DNA of 64,000 nt, taken from assembly GCA_017871115.1 (NCBI GenBank), contig JAFCIZ010000001.1, forward strand, positions 3,515,501 through 3,579,500. The letters run 5' to 3'. The notes under the pieces are model-generated. The model made no database searches, was not told the DNA's origin, and was given only the letters and a program-made list of their open reading frames with translations. The position numbers and the translations under genes were made by a program. Positions 51,516 to 62,764 of this stretch are shown in pieces. Every line of letters starts with the position of its first letter. Position 1 is the first letter of the stretch. This DNA is from Cunninghamella blakesleeana (Eukaryota; Mucoromycota; Mucoromycetes; Mucorales; Cunninghamellaceae).

Positions 51516-53359
51516 TTATGATATATTTTCAACCGAGATCCTTGATGGATCAAATGCACGATGATGAAAAGGTAAATTAAATATAGATTCATTTGACGGA
51601 AGATTTCTAAAGGTATATAATCGAGAGGCACCAGTCTCTTCATCCTCATTTAAGTTTGATATTTGTTGTTGTTCATGTCCAGCATTTGAATGAGTCAATG
51701 TTCCATTAACACTATGATGATGTAACCTTTGTTTATAATTTTCTTGATGTCTTTTACAGGCTTCACGTCTTCTATTTACATAATTTACCCAATCTTGATC
51801 ATCGGGCGATGTTCTTTGTTCGGAAGCAGCATACTTTCTTGCAATCAGTCCAATTTCTTCAGCATCTGGTCTATTTTCTGGTTTTGGTTCAAGACAAGCC
51901 ATAATAAGTTCAAAATACCAAGTTGGAATACCAGGTACCCATTCAATTCTATATATTTCGGGTGCATCAAGTATAACTTCAGGAGATGGAAAGTTTATTC
52001 TAGATATGAGTTGCCACATTATAACACCTAAACTAAAGACGTCCGATTTTTCTGTATAAATTCCTTGGCGAAGTTCTGTTGCAATATAAGGGAATCTACC
52101 TATTATTTTTTTAATCACACATTCATATTAATTTAGTAATCCTATTCTATTACATGTATTTGTTTTTATTTTTATCTATTTATTTTACCATAATGTGCTT
52201 TAGATTGTTTAGTAACTTCTGTAGCTTCATTTGATGCAGTTGAAAACCGATAATCCACCAATAAATAATCGTCATCAACACATAAAACATTTTGAGGATG
52301 AATGTTTCTATGACACATACCAATATCATCATGTAAACTAGCCAAATTAAATGCCAATCGAGTAACTATGTCAGCAACAGATGTCAAGTCTAACGTATCT
52401 CCAATAGGTCTCTCAATGAAACTTTCTAGATTACCGCCTTCAGCTAAAGTCCCAATCATTAATAAATCCCCTGTACTCTCACAAACTGTCATACCATGAA
52501 ATAATAATGCCAAAAATGCCCTTGATTGTACTGTAATCTTGATAAAAATAGAAATAAAAATAAAATAAGGTAAGAATACTTAGGTCAGGCTATTTTTTTT
52601 TAATAATTATTTTTGTATAGATTATTTTTTTTTATTATTACCTCATTTAAAATTTTTTCGTCCACAACTTTAATAGCTACACCACGCTTATGAGTACCAA
52701 AGGTTCTACCCGCTTCTGGAACATCGAATAAAAGAGCAATATTTGCAGCGTAAACAGCAGAAAATCCACCAGCACCAACAAATACAAGTTCAGAAAACCA
52801 ACGCCAAGGATAATATCGCATATACCGAGCAAGATCGTGATTAAATACAGCTGATAAAACTCTATGACATTTAGGATGGAATGATTGTATTAATAATGAT
52901 TTATCACCTTGAGCTAATTCTAACAGTGTTTCAAAAGATAAAGCCTGTCTCCAAGCTATATTCCAGTGCTTAGTTGAAAAAAAAAAAAAAATAAAGAAAA
53001 AAAATAGAGAGAATACAGATAACAACAATAGTAAAAATAAATGATAGTAATAACAATAAGTAAGTTGAAATGTACTTTTAATAATGTATACGTTTATATG
53101 TATTTACCCAATGATCATCAAAAGTTATATTATTTGAGCGATAGAGTAATAATATGTCATTGTAGAGGTTAGCAATAGCTTCATGTATAGGTATTTTTGG
53201 CTTATCAAGATTACGTAAAAAAGTAATATCAAATTCGGAAGGATATTGCATAATTAAACGCTTTATACATTGAATCGTATGATGTACTAATTTTGATTTA
53301 ACAATCTGTTGTTGATAATGATGATTTGGGTGGTTCCTATTTAGTATAGAGTGATCCAT
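51516..53359 (-). CDS. Protein kinase-like protein, probable pseudokinase
   Basis: Four exons, 53359-53108, 52968-52642, 52537-52189 and 52099-51516, give 503 residues. A kinase fold is clear: Gly-rich loop VGAGGFSAVYAA (about residues 148-159), VAIK with the ATP-binding Lys at about 184, GGNLESFIERP at the hinge side, ATELRQGIYTEKSDVFSLGV and CLEPKPENRPDAEEI in the C-lobe. The catalytic loop reads CHRNIHPQNVLCV, so the proton-accepting Asp of HRD is Asn (codon 52304-52306). The magnesium loop DFG reads DYR (52247-52255). Phosphotransfer is therefore doubtful, while nucleotide binding may persist. The N-terminal 145 residues are helical and match no domain I know; the C-terminus is a basic, Gln/Asn-rich tail. 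The lobe most resembles tyrosine-kinase-like fungal kinases. Function is unknown. Confidence 0.88.
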
Positions 53360-56197
53360 AATTAATATTTAATAAAGAAAAGAAGAAAAAGAAAAAAAAT
53401 GGCGGGAAAAAAATTATTTCATAATTTTTTAAAACTCAATTTCTAAATTTGGAATTACTTTTTTTTTTTGCTTGCGTGTTACTACGTACACACTATGTGG
53501 ATTATTTTTGGAAAAAAAGATACAGGACGTTTTGCTTTTTCAATGCTGTTATTATAAAATATAATTTTTTGTATTATCCTTCGAATTATTTTTTATATCT
53601 ATATATATTCTTTCGAACTTTTATTTAGTTTTAATTTTGCCTATGTAGTTTCTTTTTAAGTCCGTTTGATTTTTTTTTAACTACATTATTGAAGAGCAAT
53701 CTAAAATAATGAAAAAGAAATAATTATATAATTATTAAAAGTAAAAAAAAATATAATTTATTCAATAGTAATAAAATATACTTTACTACTAGAATCCTAT
53801 CATTCTTCATTATAACAGCAATAAATGGTATATGTAACAGAAATGAGACTATTTTCAACCTATATAATTGTAGTCTAGTGCTTGTATTAATACTATTTTC
53901 CCTTTATCGACCCGTTTTGCTGTTCATTTTTTTACTTTGTTTTATTTTTTTCTATTATTGCGATTTTTATATCAATTTTATTATTTCATATTTTTAATTT
54001 TGCACCGTAATCTACCTATTTAAAACCTAGCCCATAAACACAGCACCTTTTTAGTAAATACATAGCCCTTTATCTGTGGTAATAATAATAATAATATAAA
54101 TATATTATTGGCCATGTAGTTTTTTTATTTACTTACTGTTCTTCTTAGTCCCTACATTATAGATATACATATCTTTTTGCGTTTTTTCTTTATTCCTTAA
54201 TAACAAACTATAAGCTTAAAATGGAACAATTCTGTATGGTCAGGCTTGTTATATTCGGCATAATGGGAACCATATGGCAAGTGCTAAACTTTTTATTATT
54301 CAGTTTGGTATAATTTTTTTTTATTCAAAATGATAACCTTTTCTTATTTAATTCGTTGACCTTTTTCTTATACAAAATAATTCGCCCTCTTTGTTATTTT
54401 TTTATAATACTTTTTCTTTTTGACCAAAATAGGAATAAAAAAAAGCGGCGTTTGTTTTTTTAAATTTTTGCAACTTGGATGAATTTTTTTTCCACTCTCT
54501 CTTTCTCTAATTTTTTATTTATTTATTTGTCTTACTATTTATTTTATAAATGTTATATATTTAATAAACTATGAAGTATATTTGACCGAACAATTTAAAT
54601 TACACTATATTAGTAGTACTATAATATAGAGCATAAATTTTTTATCAACATAATCTTTTAATTCGGCTTCTATATTTTTTTTTTTTTAAAAAAAAGAATT
54701 AAAACCCTACTGTTGAATATACTGCTTACAGCAGATATTGTAAGAATGAATAAAATAAATTCAAATGTTCCATTTATTTCCTAAAAATAATGATTGTAAT
54801 AGTAGTAATAATATTTATAAGTGTTATTATAATATATTATTTTTGCCCATAGTGAATAAATATTTTAATAAATGAATCAGTAATTGAAATAAGTGCAGTT
54901 ATTGATACAGATTTTGAGGATATATAATATAATGTCTTGTATAAGCTATGGGATAATAATAGCTAGCTAAAAGGTAATATATATTCTAAATATATATATA
55001 CACTTTAATCAAATGGATAAAATATTAACAGCCACGTAAATAATTGTACGATTATACTCTCACTTTTTAACAACTAGATACGAAGTAATATTAAAAGTAG
55101 GAATTCGTTCAATAATTTTTACAGCCAGCGCTCTATTAATATCGAATACATATAAATTGCATAAACGCTTTACAATATGAATAATGAATACTTTATTATG
55201 TATTATAAAAGTTTGGATTATTAACCAAAGTTACCAACCAGGTACATACGTAAATACTTTTAATTGCCCAAAAAAAGAAAAGAAAAAAGAACAAATGATA
55301 CCAATATATGGTTACTATATTTGTGATAACGAATTCCATTTATGGACATCATCGCTGGCTCATAATTAAAACAATAATTTATTTATTAAATTAATTTTTA
55401 TTATATTTTAAATTATTATTATTATTTTAGTCTCTATTATATAATAAAAGAAAAAAAAAACAATTGATATGTAAATCTACCTTATAACGTCATTTTGAAT
55501 GATCATCAAAATAAGCTATAAGTTTATCTTTTTTAGAGTGAAAACAATATGACATTATGCTACTAATAGAATGAAACCATGCCATTATTAATTAGGAGCA
55601 CATAAAAAATCATGCATTGAATAAACTATATTTCATAGAAAATGACGATGAAAAAAAAAAAAAAAAATAAATCAATCATTAAAAAAATTTGAACTATATA
55701 TTTAATCTATATAGTGAGCAAAGTTTTTATCATCTCCTGAAATTAAAACTCATAATCATCCAAGATATAATAAAACGAATATGAATTATATTGGTACTAA
55801 TCTTTTTATCTAATTACATAAACATGGTTTTATCATTCTTCAATTTCAACTTTTATCTTATATATTTATTAATATTTATATATAATTTCATTATATAATT
55901 TATAATTGTATTAACATTGTATTACATGACATTCAGTAATTGTCCGAAAGGTCAAATGAGGGAGAGGTAATAAAATTTATCCTCTTTTATTTTTTTTAAA
56001 AACTGAGTCATCCATATATAGTAATGATGGACCACCATATTTAAATTACTCTGAGGATTGACATAATTTTTTTTTTTTTTTTTTCGTTCTCTCTCTCTCT
56101 CTCTCTCTTTCTTTTTTTCTTTCTTTCTTGTTCCTAACAAATTATACAACAATTTTATATATATGTTAAATTATATGTTCATATAAAAATAATCAAT
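53360..56197. other. Large gene-free stretch
   Basis: About 2.8 kb without a supported gene. The left end includes the promoter of the kinase-like gene (purine-rich near 53372-53410). Short plus-strand frames such as 55184-55369 have no splice partners or recognisable motifs. It may include decayed repeats, since several patches (54200-54300, 55480-55620, 55735-55830) are less simple than the usual AT-rich background. Confidence 0.4.
56068..56135 (+). promoter_or_regulatory. Pyrimidine tract with (CT)n before the zinc-knuckle ORF
   Basis: T15 followed by CG, then (CT)n and TTTC repeats on the plus strand, about 65 bases upstream of the start at 56198. Resembles the tracts before established genes. 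Confidence 0.4.
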
Positions 56198-56356
56198 ATG
56201 GATCAATCAACAACAACGATAACGCAATATTATTCAACTAAATCAAAGTTATATTTATTGACTACTATGACCTTTAATTGTATAAATGCCAATAAACTGT
56301 GTTATTTTTGTGGCTCAACAAAACACAACTCTTCTGATTGTCCAATGTATGCGTGA
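56198..56356 (+). CDS. Tiny zinc-knuckle (CCHC) protein or fragment
   Basis: A 52-residue frame starting MDQSTTTITQYYSTKSK and ending with the CCHC knuckle CYFCGSTKHNSSDC (C-x2-C-x4-H-x4-C), a nucleic-acid-binding motif common in retrotransposon Gag and in CNBP-like proteins. A long pyrimidine tract (about 56068-56135) lies upstream, as for other genes here, which favours a real promoter. It has no neighbour on the same strand within 1 kb and no visible splice extension. It could be a micro-gene, or the remnant of a gag or LINE ORF1. Not similar in detail to the gag knuckles near the right end. Confidence 0.45.
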   Translation: MDQSTTTITQYYSTKSKLYLLTTMTFNCINANKLCYFCGSTKHNSSDCPMYA

Positions 56357-56501
56357 TAAAATAAATAATTAAACATCAAGCCATGCTCTTTTTAAATATA
56401 CAACATAAAAAATTATATATAATTTATTCTCTCGTTATTGATATCCCTTAATATATATTACTCCTATTTTCATCATTTACTTTCATTTATATTATTAATA
56501 T

Positions 56502-56542
<41 letters not shown>

Positions 56543-57367
56543 GTATAACATATTTATCTATTTATTTATTATTACAATCTTTTTGTATTTACATTAATTT
56601 TATTTTTTTTACTTTATATGATATATCTACATATATATATATATATATATATGTTATATTATGTTTTATTTTTTTTTCTTTTTAAGATATTCTCATTATG
56701 CTTAATTATTATTCATTGTCATTTTAAAAAATAATAATAAAATATCAGGGTTCTCAGGAAATAATTGTCGTCATACATATTAAGCCTCCCAATTGCTAAT
56801 GATCAAATATAGTTATAATATAGTTAAAAAACGATTGGTGCAATTGATTTCTTTTTTATCATAGAATTTCTGTAAAAAAAATAAAAAATAAACAAAGGCC
56901 CACGATTTTTAATATTTTTGGGGGAGATGAATAAAACACTACTTTAAGCTTTACAGATATGTGAATCGATTTATTCAATTAGGTTCTAGATTTTACTGCG
57001 TTCGGTTACAATTTTATTTATTAAATCATTGGTTTATATTTTTTTATTGTATTTGTGTTTGTATTTGTTTTTATTTTTACTTTTTACTTTTTTTATTTTT
57101 GCTATATTATTTTATCTATTTTTTGTGTATGTGATTAATTTATTTTAATTTTTGTATATATTTTATAATTGTGTTGCTTGTACTGTCTTCTTTGATATAT
57201 ATTATCTCCTGAATAAAAAAATGTCGGAATTTAAAATGTGGTCAGAAAAAATTTAAAAAAGTGTAATCGCATTTATCATTTTTTTTTAAATTTTTTCAGT
57301 CGTTCACTTTCCACATTTTTTTTATCACTCTCTCTTTATTTTTTATTTAATATTATTATTAATATAA
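56357..57367. other. Intergenic region before the SANT-WD40 gene
   Basis: Contains an (AT)n repeat at 56505-56538, T-rich stretches, and a T/C-rich tract at about 57303-57345 just before the SANT-WD40 start. No exon supported. Confidence 0.45.
56505..56538. repeat. (AT)n microsatellite
   Basis: About seventeen AT units in the intergenic region, with a second shorter AT run near 56632-56652. Confidence 0.9.
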
Positions 57368-60300
57368 ATGACAAGTGACGATTTAGATAATAATATAATT
57401 GTTATTAGTGATGATGAAAATGAAGAATATAGATTTGGAAAAGACCTATTACATCCTATTCTATTAGAAGACGATGATTCCGTGATGTCAATCTCGAGTG
57501 GTGGTACACCCAAGGCTTCAAGCACACAGCCTGTTAGTATAGAAATTATAGATGTTACGCCAACTGAAAATAACTCACCAAGCGAATATTTACACGTAGA
57601 ACGAGTTATGATAGATCCTGAACCTGAAGAAGTAATAACTATACCTGAATCAGACTTTTTGATAAATGGACTTCAACCACCACCACCACCGCCACCATCG
57701 CAAGATCTTGAACAAACAGTTTGTTCATCGTGCGATTTTGAACAAACAATTAATTCATATAAACCTGATCAAGTCATGGATACAATTAAAGTGGCTCAAA
57801 TGGTAGAAACAATTGAAGTCGAACAAACAATAAGATCCGCTGAGTTTGGACAAATAAGGGAAACACAAAGAAAAGATGAGCAAATGATAGTAGATACACT
57901 TATACCACCTTCTTCTCCACCTCAAAATATAAAAAATAAAAAATTATCTGATATAATTGCCAATAATACGGAAGAGGAAGATATAATGAAAACGTCTAAA
58001 CTACAACCGCAACAACAAATACATGCTGTGATTGATGATTCGAAGCATTCTTCTTCTACTGTTACTACTATTGCTACTACCAAAGATATCGATTCATTTT
58101 ATTCTAAAAATAATTATTTAAAACCTACTTCTCTAAAATCATTTGATATTGATGGTGATATTATTGATTGTATACAATCGCTTTCTGCAAATATACCCCA
58201 ACCAAAACTTGTTGAACCTGATTGGACTTCTATACAATTTGAAAATAATATGGAAATTGATGATGTTTGGGTAAGAATCACGGATCAGTTATATATAGCT
58301 TATTTAATTTATTATGCTGTAATTTATTTGAACCCACTATTTTTTATTTTATTATTATTTTTTTTAAAAAATTAATAATTTCATTTTGCGATTTTTATTA
58401 AACTATTCGTTATGGATAAATAGGAATTACCAAAGAACAAAGACATAGAAGCCGATACAAGTATACCACCTGGGATGGATATTATTGAGTTTTTATCTCG
58501 ATTAGATAATTATCAACAATCAGTTAAAATATATACAAATAGTCTTTTAGCCAAATTTATAGGTTCAGATATGATACCTCTTGAACCATCGGAAGCCCTC
58601 TTAGATCGTTCTAGTCTATCCGCTAGTATGCCAACTTCTTCATCATCAACCACGACAATAGCAGCATCATTACCATTACGGAATAGGCCTAAAAGAACGG
58701 TGAAAAAAAATACAAATAATAATATAACCAACATGGTATCTTCAATCAATTTGCGTAACATCTCACCTCAGAGCAGTACTTATGAACCAAATACACTACT
58801 GGAAGGAAAGGAACATCTTATAGAAAGCTTGAAAAGGCCATATTCTAAAATTCAACCGCGCCCTTATTTGCCTGTTCGTGTATGGCAAGGTTCTAACTGG
58901 GAGGATTGGGCCCAATTTCAAGTTGGCGATGTGGTCCATATTCCTTTTACGGAAATGGAAGATGAAATAGTTCTTAAAATGGTCTCAAAATATGATAGAA
59001 AGGGGATAAAGCATAATGATTCTATCTTAAATGATATGGAAATATGGAGTAACTTGGCTACCGCTTTACCTGGTCGTGATGCTCAAGATTGTCAATACAG
59101 ATATTTAGATTTAAAGGATTCAATAAATGATAAAATATTTAAAAGATCTTTTATTGTATCAAAGGAAAATCGTAAGTTGATAAGGTTTTTTTTTTTTAAA
59201 AAAAAGAAAAAAACAAAATATATATATATAAATAAAATGATAAATTTTTAAAAATCTCTATATATATTGTATTCTACTTGTATATAGAAAAGAAATCATC
59301 GCCTTATAATTATCATTTATTAACAGAATCTCGATTCGTCAATGGAAAAACAACTTCAGTCATGCATCATTCAACTCTTTGGCAAAATTTATCTCATGAA
59401 AGTACTATAGGAGAAGGAAGTGGTGATACATTATGCGTTACTATTGTACCAGATCCGAAAATTACAAGAGGGTAGATATATATTCATGCATTTTTATAAA
59501 TATATCTATATATATATGTAAATATGTTTAAGTTTATATACTATTTAGCTAATATATACATATATACATGTACGCGTATTTTTATTTTTATTTTATTTTA
59601 ATATAAATATATAGCCTACAAATATTTGCTGGTAGTTTATGTAATGATGACCCAACTTATAACGTTGAAGGAAATTTGAGAGTTTGGCAGTCTTCTAATA
59701 ATAGTATTACTCAATTAAGAGGTCATTCTACTACTATAGGCTCGGGAAATAATATACAAGGTAAATAAACGATATACCACATATATACATAGTTTGTCAT
59801 CATTATTATATGTACTAATATATACTAATATATATATATATATTTAAAAAAAAAACTAGACCTATGGCGTACTGTACATGATGTAAAATTATCTAATAAT
59901 AAAAAACTGCTCTTTTCTGCTTCTCGTGATGGAAAAACAAAAATATGGCATTGTGAATCAAAGCAACTTGTATCTACTTTTAGTGAGTAATTAATAATAA
60001 TAGTATTATAAGTTATAAATACAATCAAAAATAAATTAAGTAAATTACAGTATCAAAAAAAAAAAAAAAGAAAGAAAGAAAGAAAGAAAAGGTACCAGCT
60101 CTTATATATTCTTTTTTTTTTTTTATTCTTTTTATTTTTATTTTTATTTTTATTTTTTTCAATATAGCTTATCATACTGATGCTATTTTCCAAGTTGCAG
60201 TTCATGAAGGTGAAAAAAATATATTGGCCACTGCATCTGCCGATGGTTACGGTGCTATTTGGAAAATAGATGATAAAGGGCAGGAAGGGGTTGGAACAGA

Positions 60301-61615
60301 ATGTGAAACAGAAATGATTGATTCTCAAGATTGTAGTGCTGAGTGCGTCGATTTTGGTAGAGGTCCATCTAAAGATCTTGTATTTTTTGGTTATCGTGGA
60401 ACGAAGGAAGAAAAAAAACTTGGATGGGTAATTTCATTATAATAGATATTCATACTCATACTACATAAACTTAGCCTGTTATGATAAAATAATAGCACAT
60501 TTTTTATTTTATGTTTTATTTATATTTATATATTTTTATAGATTGACGCCTTTAATATTGAAGATGGAAGACCGTTATTTCATATTGATGATATGAAAGG
60601 GGCAGTAGGGTGTTTATCTATTTCTCACTCTGGTAGATTAAAAATTAAATTAAAATAAAATACAAATATGACTTAAAGGAAAAAGGGACTTTTTTTTTAT
60701 TTTTATTATATACTTATCATAAATTTTATTGTTATTGTTTCATTTATTTTTGTAGGAAGATATCTTTTGTCTGGTAATGATGGTAGAATAACTGGCGATC
60801 AAATGATGCATCTTCATGAAGCTCAAACTGGACGGTTAATACTATCTGCGAAAACTGGCCATCTTGATGTAAATTCTGTTTTATTTAGGTAATTAAAGAA
60901 AAAATTATTTATATTTGAAACTAGAATAGTGTAAACCTGTTAGTAACTCAATGTAATACTAATGTTTATTATTATTATTATTATAATTAGTCCATGCGAT
61001 AAATATATCGTTTCTGGAAGTGTAGCAAATGAAATTTCCATTTTTGACATTCGAAAACCATCTCATCCATTATATGAATTTGCGCATAGAAGTATGCTTT
61101 TCATTTACTTTTATTTTAATCTTAATCATACGTATATATTTATATTTATAAAATTAATACTGATTTTTGATTTTTGTTTTTTGATTTATTATAGACGAAG
61201 ATTTTACAGTCAATGGGTATCTTGCACCTGATTCTGGTATGGGTGTTGCAGGAATGCATTGGTTAAATAGCTGCCCTATTTTAATTACTGGTGGCGGTGA
61301 TTGTACGGTAAGTTTTTATTAAAAATAATAAAATAAAATAAAATAAAATAAAATAAAATAAAATAAAATAAAATAAATGAATAAATGTATATATAGAGTG
61401 TGAAATAATTATTTTTTTTACTTATTGTTTTTTTGCTATTATATTTTGAATAATATTGATAGGTAAAACTATGGGATGTAGCTGGTGGAAATGGTGTTTT
61501 AAAATCCTATCAAACTTCTAATCCTATAAATTGTATATCTGTTAATGAAGATTTGAAGGTTTTAGCAGCTGGTGTAAGTGGAACGCAGGGCATTGTACAT
61601 ATTTGGCAACCATAA
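57368..61615 (+). CDS. SANT/Myb-like plus WD40 protein, probable chromatin factor
   Basis: Eleven exons: 57368-58270, 58424-59171, 59288-59471, 59615-59760, 59860-59982, 60168-60427, 60542-60632, 60756-60888, 60991-61091, 61195-61307 and 61463-61615. They give 984 residues. The start has a SUMO-interaction-like motif (NIIVISDDENEE), followed by about 300 acidic, Pro and Gln-rich disordered residues. A SANT/Myb-like helical module lies near residues 475-531 (FTEMEDEIVLKMVSKYD, then WSNLATALPGRDAQDCQYRY). A WD40 propeller fills the C-terminus (LLFSASRDGKTKIWHC, LATASADGYGAIWKI, LITGGGDCTVKLWDVAGG, GIVHIWQP). The mix suggests a nuclear, DNA- or histone-linked adaptor. Rik1-associated or DCAF-type heterochromatin factors are one possibility, but I do not recognise a named orthologue. 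All splice phases agree. Confidence 0.85.
61327..61376. repeat. (AAAAT)n microsatellite in an intron
   Basis: About ten AAAAT units inside the last intron of the SANT-WD40 gene. Confidence 0.9.
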
Positions 61616-62764
61616 ATTTGGTTTTATGTAATTATATTTATATTCTTACTTGTATATATTAATATATATATAGAGATATATATTGATATTTATTCTATTT
61701 TAATAATTGCATTTTAAAAGTAATTTTTTTATGAAATAAAGCTAGTGTTATTTTTTTATTTTTATTTTTGTTCGTGGTTATCTTATTTATTCTCTAAACA
61801 TTTCAACTTTATACTATGAAATTCTACTACATTTTTATTTAGCAGTTCATAGTCAAATATTGCACTAAAATATGTATAAAAACATTCTATTTCTAAAAAT
61901 CCTTTTATTCATAATATTTGAATATAGGTGCATATACATAAAAAAAAATGCATAAAAAAATTGGTTATTAACCTTTTAAACTCCTCTAGTGAGGGTCATC
62001 ACTTAATGATAATTAGGACCAAGCACTCTGAATCAATAATAATAAAAATATGATTTTTTTTGTTTAATTGTATAAATTATATTTTTCTGCCTTTTTACGC
62101 TATTTTAAAATAATTTTAAAAAAAAGTAATACATATAAAAATGTCAATTTATGGTTATAATGGTTACTTATATATATACATTCTTTAGAAAAAAATAAAT
62201 TGGGTACATCACCTTAAAAGATTTGGAGGTGGGGGTGGGGGGAACTTACCATTTCCAAAAAAAACGGACTTTTAATCAATTTGCTTTGATCTGAGAATGA
62301 AATAATTCTTATTCACTATTTTATCAATTTGCCCATAGCGATTTATTATAACTCTCATTATTTTTTTGGTTCATAACTTTAATGATATTTTGTGTATCTT
62401 AAAAAAATGTATAAATTCAATTTTAATTCCAATTCAATAAAGACCAGGCTTTTTCTTGTTTTAAAAACTTTTGTCATAACTTTTATTTTATTTTGATAAT
62501 ATCGCTAAACTACATATTCCTATTTATTGGAACTCTAACCCTCTTATCTGACTTTAATTTTATTATTTTTTTGCTATAAATCATTGGTGCCTTCTGCCAG
62601 AATCACTTAGTTGTAGAAATTATAATCATTTATATAGAACTTCTAGGTGTTTTTGTTTATTTTAACAGCTATTTTTATATACTTACTTATACTTTTATTT
62701 ATTTTACTTACATACCAAAGTGAAAGACCAACAAGCGCTTGCATACATTGATAAATATAGAAAG
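61616..62764. other. Intergenic region, possibly including a 5' LTR
   Basis: Contains the SANT-WD40 terminator and the upstream side of the gag ORF. If the gag belongs to an LTR element its 5' LTR should be here. A candidate LTR end (CA at 62582-62583) and primer-binding-like TGGTGCC at 62585-62591 are visible, but the LTR start and any paired copy are not. An unusual G-rich run lies at 62225-62242. Confidence 0.35.

Noticed and set aside
55184..55369. Plus-strand frame of 61 codons in the gene desert
   Set aside because: Lys-rich central run, no motif, and no clear pyrimidine tract upstream; weaker than the zinc-knuckle frame nearby.
56198..56356. Reading the zinc-knuckle ORF as a second copy of the gag at 62.8 kb
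   Set aside because: Apart from the CCHC spacing the residues differ, and no capsid-type domain or LTR is nearby, so direct relation is not supported.
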